DNA from: Halovenus sp.
GTDB lineage: Archaea; Halobacteriota; Halobacteria; Halobacteriales; Haloarculaceae
Length of the DNA stretch: 8,549 nucleotides
Direction of reading: 5' to 3'
Assembly (NCBI GenBank): GCA_028274925.1
Contig: JAQCNR010000268.1
Location: 1-8,549 of the forward strand
Shown here: positions 1 to 5,463 of the stretch, piece after piece
Numbering within the stretch: position 1 is the first letter of the stretch
Layout: the number at the start of each line of letters is the position of its first letter
Position numbers and translations under genes: made by a program
Notes under the pieces: generated by a model
The model's input: the letters and a program-made list of their open reading frames with translations, nothing else
Told to the model about the DNA's origin: nothing
The model's database searches: none

Positions 1-4
1 TCTG

Positions 5-865
5 TCACTCGCTTGGTTGCTTCTGGATTCCTTCGTCGGTAATAATATCGTTTACCAGCCGTGTCGGGGTTGCGTCGTAGGCTGGATTGGCTATCTCGAA
101 GCCCTCGGCTGGTTCGCGCATCACCTCACTCGCGACGCGATTTTCGTTCTGGAACGAGAAGCCCCCTTCGACGAGTTTTGCAGAGGAGCCAACGATATCG
201 ACAGGGACGCCGCTGTCGGCAGCCGTCGCGGCAATCGGATAGGTCCCGACCCGGTTGTACAGTGTCTCGTTTACAACGCAGGTCATCCCGAGCAGGACTC
301 TGTCGACATCCCGCAGGACGTGTCCGGAGGCACCGTCGATGATAAGCGTCGTTTCGACAGACTCGAACTCCGCGAGTCGACGTGCCATCTTCCGTCCAAT
401 ATACCGCGGTCTGGCCTCGGTGACGTAGACAGTGAACTCTTTTCCGTCCTCGACAGCGCGGGTCAGCGCCGACAACACTGTCGTCGAGTAGTCGTGAGTG
501 AGCAGCGTTTTGCCGTCTGATAACTGGTCGGCGGCCAACTCGGCAGCCTTGCGCTTGCCTGTCTCGACCTGTTCGATGACCCCGTCAATAATCGCCAGCG
601 TTTCAGCCTGTGCCGCCTCAACACTGTCGGAGTCCCGTTCGGTAACGTGTTCGACAATCTGTCGCTGGGATGTGTGCAGCGATGCGTGTGAGGGGCTGGC
701 TCGTCGCAACGCGTTACTGTTGCGTTCCAGCGCTCGATGGTACTCGTCGACTGTCGGAAACTCCCGCTCGGTCAGGTCTCTGAGTGCCCGCGCTGCCTTG
801 ACCGCAACCACAGACGAACTGTGGGTCTGCATATCCGCGATTTCGCCCGCTGTTTCGTCAATCAT
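5..865 (-). CDS. eIF2B alpha/beta/delta-family protein (isomerase-like fold)
   Basis: 286-residue protein of the family that holds eIF2B regulatory subunits, MtnA and archaeal ribose-1,5-bisphosphate isomerase. An N-terminal helical part (1-110) contains the haloarchaeal-looking THSSSVVAVKAA block and is followed by a Rossmann-like part. Family landmarks are visible: THDYSTTV (123-130), VTEARPRYIGRKMA (148-161), VGTYPIAATAADSGVP (206-221), the E/R..EV segment (241-249) and a C-terminal NPAYDATP...IITDEGI (260-280). The Cys of the usual THCNS motif is Asp125, and the Asp of the usual GAD motif is Thr195 (GMT). In MtnA and in the Thermococcus isomerase these two residues are catalytic, so isomerase activity looks unlikely. 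A regulatory or binding role is inferred, but the actual substrate or partner is unknown. ATG at 865 is chosen because a TATA-like box lies about 25 nt upstream; Met12 is the alternative. The gene ends at TGA, four bases inside the window. Confidence 0.88.
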   Translation of the reverse strand: MIDETAGEIADMQTHSSSVVAVKAARALRDLTEREFPTVDEYHRALERNSNALRRASPSHASLHTSQRQIVEHVTERDSDSVEAAQAETLAIIDGVIEQVETGKRKAAELAADQLSDGKTLLTHDYSTTVLSALTRAVEDGKEFTVYVTEARPRYIGRKMARRLAEFESVETTLIIDGASGHVLRDVDRVLLGMTCVVNETLYNRVGTYPIAATAADSGVPVDIVGSSAKLVEGGFSFQNENRVASEVMREPAEGFEIANPAYDATPTRLVNDIITDEGIQKQPSE

Positions 866-886
866 GTTCGGCTATTCGACGGGCGG

Positions 887-892
887 GATAAA
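887..892 (-). promoter_or_regulatory. TATA-like box of the eIF2B-like gene
   Basis: Read on the minus strand this is TTTATC, preceded by an A-rich AAAAGC stretch and centred about 25 nt upstream of the ATG at 865. That spacing matches haloarchaeal leaderless promoters and supports the chosen start. The large palindrome at 896-972 begins three bases upstream of it. Confidence 0.6.
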
Positions 893-895
893 GTG

Positions 896-972
896 CTTTT
901 CCGACCACCTTTTTCTGCGTCGGGTGGTTCGCTCCGCTCACCACCTCTCCTTGAAAAACGTGGGCGAAAAAG
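896..972. repeat. 77-bp imperfect palindrome upstream of the eIF2B-like gene
   Basis: The stretch is symmetric about position 934. The outer 20-base arms (896-915 and 953-972) are complementary at 17 of 20 positions. Each is separated by 7 bases from an inner palindrome (923-945) whose arms are GGTGGT and ACCACC, with TTCGCTCCGCTC-type sequence between them. No reading frame in it resembles a protein. It could be an operator, a transcript hairpin, a bidirectional terminator or a small dispersed repeat; the sequence does not decide between these. In an RNA of either strand it would fold into one long interrupted hairpin. Confidence 0.7.
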
Positions 973-998
973 GCCGGACGCGCCGTTGGCGCGTCCGG
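967..998 (-). terminator. Hairpin plus T-run, likely terminator of the minus-strand DUF7139-like transcript
   Basis: A perfect 11-bp stem, CCGGACGCGCC at 974-984 and its reverse complement at 988-998, encloses a 3-base loop. On the minus strand it is followed after two bases by five T residues (971-967), with a second T5 run at 958-954. This is the layout of a strong minus-strand terminator between the membrane-protein gene and the eIF2B-like gene. On the plus strand no T run follows, so it would act in one direction only. It would leave an untranslated 3' segment of about 300 nt after the stop at 1298. Confidence 0.5.
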
Positions 999-1015
999 TA
1001 GGAGTGTACACTTGA

Positions 1016-1297
1016 CGGCAACCGCAGAACCAGTTTTTTGAGTTTCCACGGAAGACCGGTTGCGACACGGAGACGGACAGTACTCGGAGCGCTGGGGACG
1101 ACGAACGCGTATCGCTGGTCCACAACATCGGTGGCTCCCTCCCCGAGTTGTGGGTGCCGTACCAGCCATTGGAAGCGCCAGCCGACGGCTGGGGTTAAGT
1201 CATTATCGAGGTTAGCCCCTTCGACGGCGAACCGTACGTTATCGACGACCTCAGAACCTATACGGACATCAAAATCGTCGACAACGGAGTAAGAGCG
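1016..1297 (+). pseudogene. Possible gene remnant with in-frame TAA, unidentified
   Basis: The plus-strand frame starting after a TGA at 1013-1015 has no ATG start and is stopped by TAA at 1196-1198, yet it reads like haloarchaeal protein on both sides of that stop. Before it: DDERVSLVHNIGGSLPELWV; after it, in the same frame: VIIEVSPFDGEPYVIDDL and YTDIKIVDNG. In codons 1097-1165, 20 of 23 third positions are G or C, and in 1199-1252, 14 of 18 are. Many codons are GAC, GTC or ATC, as in the neighbouring real genes. Changing TAA to GAA would restore a smooth acidic protein. Beyond about 1298 the open frame is only the antisense of the membrane-protein gene. I do not recognise the family; a beta-rich pilin-like tail is one weak possibility. 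Inference: a decayed 3' fragment, with chance similarity not excluded. Confidence 0.35.
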
Positions 1298-1858
1298 TCA
1301 GTCTTCAAGGTCGTCGATATACTCGGTGGGGTCGCCGCCGTCGCTGACAATCTGCTGGTACTCTCGGTTGCTCACCTCGACAGTTTTCGTCTCGCCTTGC
1401 ATGACTACTTCCAGCGAGACAGTCCCTTGTGGGTTGTTTCGCAGGCGAGTGCTCGCGATTGCGGTAAACACGAACCAGACGGCAATCGCACAGCCAACCC
1501 CGTAGAGAAGCAGCGTCTCGAAGGCGAGGGGGTCCGCGGTCCGGGTCCACCGAGTCGGGTAGGCGTACTGAAAGAGCCAGATGCCACCAGCGGACAGTGC
1601 TGTCCCAATAATGACGCCAGCCCGAGTTCGGCGACTCGCTGGCAGCGCGACAACAATCCCAATCAGCATCAGTGGGATGCCGACGCCAGCGGCAATCCCG
1701 GCGGTCTGTTTCGCGGCCGTTCCGGTGCCGGTCCAGACAGCAGCCATCGCGGCGACGATTGCGAGGACGCCGAGGCTGACCAGCACCCCGCCAGCGACCG
1801 CCTGTCGCGGTCGCGAAACAGGCGATTCCCCGCCGTAGGCCTCGTCGAGGCTAGTCAT
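1298..1858 (-). CDS. DUF7139-like haloarchaeal membrane protein, four predicted helices
   Basis: 186 residues from the ATG at 1858. Hydrophobic segments at roughly 21-42, 53-72, 79-97 and 114-136 predict four membrane spans. The N-terminus is short and polar (TSLDEAYGGE), and a soluble C-terminal tail (about 140-186) contains a beta-like stretch GTVSLEVVMQGETKTVEV and ends in an acidic YIDDLED. The MTSL..AY opening, the LPASRR loop after the second helix and the GTVSLEV tail resemble, from memory, a haloarchaeal family often labelled permease or DUF7139; transport has not been shown and I would not assign it. It lies 61 bp downstream of PCNA but has its own TATA-like box. The in-frame ATG at 1885 would add nine residues, but it overlaps that TATA box and is rejected. 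A terminator hairpin lies about 300 nt beyond its stop. Confidence 0.8.
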   Translation of the reverse strand: MTSLDEAYGGESPVSRPRQAVAGGVLVSLGVLAIVAAMAAVWTGTGTAAKQTAGIAAGVGIPLMLIGIVVALPASRRTRAGVIIGTALSAGGIWLFQYAYPTRWTRTADPLAFETLLLYGVGCAIAVWFVFTAIASTRLRNNPQGTVSLEVVMQGETKTVEVSNREYQQIVSDGGDPTEYIDDLED

Positions 1859-1880
1859 ATATTTCGGTTTTGACGGCGGA

Positions 1881-1887
1881 TACAAAA
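1881..1887 (-). promoter_or_regulatory. TATA-like box of the DUF7139-like gene
   Basis: The minus strand reads TTTTGTA, centred about 26 nt upstream of the ATG at 1858, within the 61-bp gap after the PCNA stop. It decides the start: with the ATG at 1885 this element would lie inside the coding sequence. The preceding TTCTTTT run may also help terminate the PCNA transcript. Confidence 0.55.
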
Positions 1888-1919
1888 GAATACGTCAGAC
1901 AGACGCGCGACAGAGCGAG

Positions 1920-2663
1920 TCAGTTACTCTGAATCCGCGGTGCGAGCATGTAGGTGACTTCGCCCTCGCCCTCGGCAATGTCGAAGTGCAGTTTGACGGG
2001 AAACTCCTCGCCGAGTTCCATCGTCACTTCGGCGTCTTTTGGAATCGCTTTGTTCATGTCCTGCAGGTAATCTAGCGAGAACAGTGACGACGCGTCGCCA
2101 GCGACGAGGTCGATCAGGTCTTCGGCGTCCAGTTCGAGGTGGACGTCGTCGGTATCACCTTCGGCTTCGACGTAGAACACTTCCTCAGCCTCGTCGACAC
2201 CGAGTTCGATGTGGTCGCTGACCATATCCGCGGCCGTCACGGCGCGGTCGATATCCCGGCCCTCGATGACGATTGTTGACGAGAGGTCAAGATCCGGCAG
2301 GTCCGGTTCTTCACGGATCGATTCGGGGTCGATCAATGCGAGCGTGTACTCCAGTCCATCGATCGAGATGTGTAGCTTTCGGGTCTCCTCGTCGAGCTCG
2401 AGTTCGACGAGTTGACCACTGTCTGCCATCCCCGCAATATCCTGCAGTCGGACGAGGTTGACGCCGATCAATCCGCCGTCGGCCTCGTAGGACTCGAACG
2501 CGGAGGCGTCGAGGGACAGATCAACCATCCCGACGTTTGCGGGGTCAACCGCGCGAATTTCTATCCCGCCATCGTCGAGGTGGATCTTACACTCGTCCAC
2601 CAGCACGCCTACCGAGTCAAGCGTCGACTGCAACCGTTCCGCTCGCACTATCGCCTTGAACAT
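1920..2663 (-). CDS. pcn: DNA polymerase sliding clamp PCNA
   Basis: 247 residues, the normal length of an archaeal PCNA monomer, which forms a homotrimeric ring around DNA and tethers polymerases, the flap endonuclease, ligase and other partners during replication and repair. Recognisable points are the N-terminus MFKAIVRAERLQSTLDSV, the RAVDPANVGMVDL segment (37-49), the interdomain connecting loop around 110-127 (LIDPESIREEPDLPDLDL), the second domain from about 128, and the C-terminal tail YMLAPRIQSN (238-247), where PIP-box partners dock. The surface is very acidic, as expected for a cytoplasmic protein in high salt. The gene lies 42 bp downstream of the histidine kinase on the same strand, but a strong TATA-like element about 29 nt upstream of the ATG indicates independent expression. 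Identification is secure. Confidence 0.98.
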   Translation of the reverse strand: MFKAIVRAERLQSTLDSVGVLVDECKIHLDDGGIEIRAVDPANVGMVDLSLDASAFESYEADGGLIGVNLVRLQDIAGMADSGQLVELELDEETRKLHISIDGLEYTLALIDPESIREEPDLPDLDLSSTIVIEGRDIDRAVTAADMVSDHIELGVDEAEEVFYVEAEGDTDDVHLELDAEDLIDLVAGDASSLFSLDYLQDMNKAIPKDAEVTMELGEEFPVKLHFDIAEGEGEVTYMLAPRIQSN

Positions 2664-2689
2664 CTTGGTGCGAGCTACGGCGCCTTCGC

Positions 2690-2696
2690 TTAAAAA
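2690..2696 (-). promoter_or_regulatory. TATA-like box of pcn
   Basis: The minus strand reads TTTTTAA, centred about 29 nt before the PCNA ATG at 2663, giving a leader of only a few bases. The T-rich stretch lies just after the histidine kinase stop (2706), so it could also act as that gene's terminator. Confidence 0.65.
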
Positions 2697-2705
2697 GACA
2701 CGTCA

Positions 2706-4202
2706 TTACGAGTCGCCGTCCGCGCTGTTGGTTCGAACCGTGACGCCGCTGAACTCGAACCGTGCTCCGGGGGTGCCGTCATCACCGGTGAGTTCACTGT
2801 CAGTAATCGTCAGTTCCCAGCCGTGAGCGCGGGCAATCTCCTCGACAATCGCCAGTCCGAATCCAGAGTGGCCCTCACCGTCGGCATTCGTCACTCCCGG
2901 CGAGCGAACGTCTTGTTGCTGGGTAGCTGGGATCCCCGGCCCATCGTCTTCGACGTAGAATCCAGTTCGAGTCAGTCCGACCCTGATAGTTGGGGCAGGG
3001 CCAGCGTGTTCGAGCGCGTTCCAGAACAGGTTCTCGAGCAACTGTTTGAAACTGTTTTCGTCGGCTTTGAGATAGCCCGTGTCTGCGATTTCTAGTGTCG
3101 CGTCTGTCTCCTGGCCGCGACAGTTCCGCCAACAGCCATTGACGATATCTGCAAGTCGAACCCAGGTCGTCGACTCAACCTGTTCACCGTGTGCGAACAG
3201 CGTATGGGTGTCTGAAATGACTGACTCGATTCGGTCGTGAGCCGCAGTCACCTGGTCGAGATGTGAGAGTTCACCGTATTCTGTCGCGAGGTCGACGCGC
3301 GATTTTGCAACGGTCAGGTGGTTCGGGATATCGTGGGTGATGACGTCGACGAAGGCTTCGAGACGCTCGTTTTTTCGGCGAAGGTCTCGTTCGTTTTCGA
3401 GTCGACGACACGCCGTTTCAGCGTTCGAGGCAAGAATCGAGGCGAGGTCGATATCGGTCTCGTCGAATGCTGCCGGCTCTCGGTGGGCGATACTAATCAG
3501 TCCATACGGACCAATTGGGAGATACATGACTGAGGCAATATCGCCTCGACTGTGGCCGTCATCTAGTGTCTCGATATCTTCGACGATAACTGTCTCGTCC
3601 TGCGTGAAGGCACGGACCCCTTCGGTGTCCTCGTCGAGGTCGTACGCCCAGGCGGTGCCAACGTCGTCGACAGCGTCGTCAGAGACCAGTATCGGTTCCA
3701 GCTGGCCGTCGTCGGTGGCAATACGGACGACAGTTCGATTGAACCCAAGCGTCCCCTCGGCAGTCTGGGAAATGACGCGGGCGACTTCGTCGATAGAGTT
3801 GGCTTCGACCAGTTCATCAGTGACGGTATGTAGCTGATTGAGCTGGCGTTCGCGACGTTTCTGGATCGAGATATCCTGAATCGTCCCGACGTTGAACGGA
3901 CCCTCTTGTGTCTGAACACGGGTCGTAACCGTTCTGACATCGACAGTATCGTCGCCAAAGGTGTGAATGGCTTCTGCTGTCCGTGTCTCACCCGCCGCGA
4001 ACGAGTCCCAGTAGGCGTCGAATTTGTCCGGGTCGACGGCGGCGTTTATTTTCCAGATTGGTGTGTCGAGCAGACTCTCGCGGTCTGTGTTGAGCATATC
4101 GGCGTAGGCCTGGTTGACATAGCTGTAGTGGCCAGTCTCGTCGTAGGCCCCGACCCCGACGCCGACAGCGTCGACCATTTGCCCGAACAGTTCACCGTCC
4201 AT
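2706..4202 (-). CDS. PAS-GAF sensor histidine kinase
   Basis: 498-residue soluble sensor kinase with no membrane segment. Domains in order: PAS (about 1-112; GAYDETGHYSYVNQAYADML), a short helical linker (113-135), GAF (about 130-265; ending in LPIGPYGLISIAHREPAAFDE), a helical connector, a HisKA dimerisation helix with phospho-acceptor His290 in VITHDIPNHL, and a HATPase_c domain. The ATPase has its N box around ENLFWNALEH (Asn395), G1 as EDDGPGIP (418-425) and G2 as GHSGFGLAIV (444-453). It should autophosphorylate and pass phosphate to a response regulator, but no regulator gene is in the window, so it is an orphan here. Asp291 and Asn294 after the His fit the pattern linked with phosphatase activity. 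The ligand is unknown. The start is uncertain: Met9 (4178) fits a TATA-like box better than Met1. Confidence 0.93.
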   Translation of the reverse strand: MDGELFGQMVDAVGVGVGAYDETGHYSYVNQAYADMLNTDRESLLDTPIWKINAAVDPDKFDAYWDSFAAGETRTAEAIHTFGDDTVDVRTVTTRVQTQEGPFNVGTIQDISIQKRRERQLNQLHTVTDELVEANSIDEVARVISQTAEGTLGFNRTVVRIATDDGQLEPILVSDDAVDDVGTAWAYDLDEDTEGVRAFTQDETVIVEDIETLDDGHSRGDIASVMYLPIGPYGLISIAHREPAAFDETDIDLASILASNAETACRRLENERDLRRKNERLEAFVDVITHDIPNHLTVAKSRVDLATEYGELSHLDQVTAAHDRIESVISDTHTLFAHGEQVESTTWVRLADIVNGCWRNCRGQETDATLEIADTGYLKADENSFKQLLENLFWNALEHAGPAPTIRVGLTRTGFYVEDDGPGIPATQQQDVRSPGVTNADGEGHSGFGLAIVEEIARAHGWELTITDSELTGDDGTPGARFEFSGVTVRTNSADGDS

Positions 4203-4205
4203 CTC

Positions 4206-4213
4206 ATAAATAT
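4206..4213 (-). promoter_or_regulatory. Possible TATA-like box of the histidine kinase gene
   Basis: The minus strand reads ATATTTAT only 3-11 bases upstream of the ATG at 4202, but about 30 nt upstream of the in-frame ATG at 4178 (Met9). If it is the real TATA box, translation would start at Met9 with a leader of a few bases, and the PAS domain would still be whole. A weaker alternative for the 4202 start is GATAC at about 4228-4232 (minus strand). Confidence 0.4.
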
Positions 4214-4286
4214 TGGTAGGGTCGACGTATCACTGTTTTCCCCGTCGCAGGATTCCCAAGCCACCAGTGTCGAACGACCAGTTAGC

Positions 4287-4292
4287 TTTACA
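4287..4292 (+). promoter_or_regulatory. TATA-like box of the M20 peptidase gene
   Basis: TTTACA is centred about 26-27 nt upstream of the ATG at 4316, as expected for a leaderless transcript. The in-frame GTG at 4304 would lie only about 14 nt from this element, so ATG 4316 is preferred. The box lies in the roughly 110-bp region shared with the divergent histidine kinase gene. Confidence 0.6.
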
Positions 4293-4315
4293 CTGCGTGG
4301 CGAGTGAGCACCAGC

Positions 4316-5398
4316 ATGGATAGCCGCGAACTGGCTCGCACGCTTGTTGAAATCCCGAGCCACGACGACGAAACTGCTGTCGGAGACTACATCGAGCGCT
4401 GGCTACGCGAGCGAACTGCTGGTGCTGTCACCAGAGACCAGCACGGAAACGTCATTGCACGCCGCGGCTCTGGCCCACAACTCGCGCTCGTCGGCCACCA
4501 CGATGTCGTCCCGCCCGCTGACGAACAGATTGACAATGGCGAGTACCAGACGGAGATCCGTGATGGACGGCTGTACGGCCGTGGCGGGGCGGACATGAAA
4601 GGCGCTGTCGCCGCCGCACTGTGTGCCTTTCGTGACGCCAAACTCGGAGACTGTGAACTGGTCTTTGCCTCCTTCGTGGGCGAAGAAACCGGCGGCCGAG
4701 GGGCACGCGGTGCGATTGCCGACGGGTTCGCACCCGAACGGGCAATCGTCGGGGAGGGCTCGACTGGCTACTCCGACGCAGGGGTGACGGATGTCGCAAT
4801 TGCCCACAAAGGCAGACGAGCGGTAACCGTCGACGCTGCAGGCAAGCGTGCTCACGCCAGCGAGCCAGAAGCGGGGACAAACGCGATTTACCGCGCTTCG
4901 GAAGCCGTCGACCTGCTCAAAGAGTTGCCCGTTCCGGAAACGTCGGTGTTCGGTGAGTCCATGGCAGGGTCGCTCGCTGTGACCGAAATCGAAGGCGGGA
5001 CTGCGTGGAACGTGATTCCGGACTCGTGTACGATTACTGTCGACGAGCGGACCGTTCCCGGCGAGCGTGTCGACCTGTCCGACGTGAGCAACCGCGAGGG
5101 CACCTCGGTCACCATCGAGCAAGACCTGCCGCCAATGGCCTGTGATGACCCCGAGTTTGCGGCACTGGTCACAGCGACTGCCGAGCGAGCACAGACTGGC
5201 CAGCCACAGCAGGTTAGCAAACCCCACGCCACCGACGCGGGGTGGCTTGCCGACGCGGGCACGAGTTGCGTGGTCTGTGGCCCGGCCGAACCCGGGGAAG
5301 CACACACCGCCACCGAAAGCGTCTCACTGGCAGTGCTCGACCGCTGTCGGGAGATTTACCAGTCAACTGCCGAAGCTATCGGCGATGCCGGCGACTAA
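4316..5398 (+). CDS. M20 family metallopeptidase/deacylase (ArgE/DapE/ACY1-like)
   Basis: 360 residues from ATG 4316 (364 from GTG 4304). Dinuclear zinc hydrolase pattern: GHHDVVPP with His61 and Asp63, GRGGADMKGA with bridging Asp93, the general base pair EE at 123-124 in GEETGGRGA, Glu147 in VGEGS, and C-terminal His330 in EAHTATESV. The inserted dimerisation domain (about 165-280) starts near KGRRAVTVDAAGKRAHAS, with His180 as the likely trans-active-site residue, and includes WNVIPD and DERTVPGE. The family cleaves amide bonds in N-acyl amino acids or short peptides in the cytoplasm; succinyl-diaminopimelate, acetylornithine and dipeptides are all possible substrates. The ADMKG and VVPP blocks resemble DapE more than LysW-lysine hydrolases, but no lysine or arginine biosynthesis gene is adjacent, so no specific substrate is assigned. 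The M32 carboxypeptidase follows 65 bp downstream. Confidence 0.9.
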   Translation: MDSRELARTLVEIPSHDDETAVGDYIERWLRERTAGAVTRDQHGNVIARRGSGPQLALVGHHDVVPPADEQIDNGEYQTEIRDGRLYGRGGADMKGAVAAALCAFRDAKLGDCELVFASFVGEETGGRGARGAIADGFAPERAIVGEGSTGYSDAGVTDVAIAHKGRRAVTVDAAGKRAHASEPEAGTNAIYRASEAVDLLKELPVPETSVFGESMAGSLAVTEIEGGTAWNVIPDSCTITVDERTVPGERVDLSDVSNREGTSVTIEQDLPPMACDDPEFAALVTATAERAQTGQPQQVSKPHATDAGWLADAGTSCVVCGPAEPGEAHTATESVSLAVLDRCREIYQSTAEAIGDAGD

Positions 5399-5463
5399 TC
5401 CTGTCGACAGACGAAACAGCCAAACGGCGATGCGTTGATGGGCCAGTGGGCCAAAGCCCGGGT

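Larger units (their letters stand above)
866..1297. other. 432-bp stretch without an intact gene
   Basis: No open frame here has both a start and a recognisable protein. From left to right it holds the TATA-like box of the eIF2B-like gene, the 77-bp palindrome, the perfect hairpin with T run, and a coding-like but broken plus-strand segment from about 1016. A second small hairpin, CCAGCC/GGCTGG with a 3-base loop, lies at 1178-1192 inside that segment, immediately before its TAA. Short minus-strand frames at 858-1169 run through the hairpins and are Arg/Ser/Pro-rich shadows. No tRNA-like or rRNA-like sequence was seen. Confidence 0.7.

Noticed and set aside
858..1169. Overlapping minus-strand frames of 61-103 residues in the gap
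   Set aside because: They run through the palindrome and hairpin, are Arg/Ser/Pro-rich and have no start signal or family likeness.
1199..1873. Long plus-strand open frame continuing from the gene remnant through the DUF7139-like gene
   Set aside because: From 1298 on it is simply the antisense of a membrane-protein gene with four clear hydrophobic helices; only the part before 1298 may be a separate remnant.
1859..1885. Nine-residue N-terminal extension of the DUF7139-like protein from ATG 1885
   Set aside because: It overlaps the TATA-like box that is correctly placed for ATG 1858, and MTSL is the opening I recall for the family.
3337..3837. Ser-rich 166-residue plus-strand frame opposite the kinase
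   Set aside because: Composition is extreme Ser/Arg, as expected for the complement of acidic haloarchaeal coding sequence; no domain.
4304..4315. GTG start of the M20 gene
   Set aside because: It lies only about 14 nt from the TATA-like box, whereas ATG 4316 has the expected 26-27 nt spacing.
4403..5305. 300-residue open frame on the minus strand opposite the M20 gene
   Set aside because: It is Cys- and Arg-rich with no recognisable motif and lies wholly antisense to a gene with a full set of M20 catalytic residues; a GC-rich antisense shadow.
5401..5410. Perfect 10-bp palindrome CTGTCGACAG just after the M20 stop
   Set aside because: Too short and built around GTCGAC, which is very frequent in this GC-rich genome; no support for a regulatory role.
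5242..5463. Upstream in-frame extension of the M32 carboxypeptidase to ATG 5242
   Set aside because: The extra residues are a +1 shadow of the M20 3' end and are Arg-rich and unlike the acidic M32 body; ATG 5464 gives the usual family length and N-terminus.
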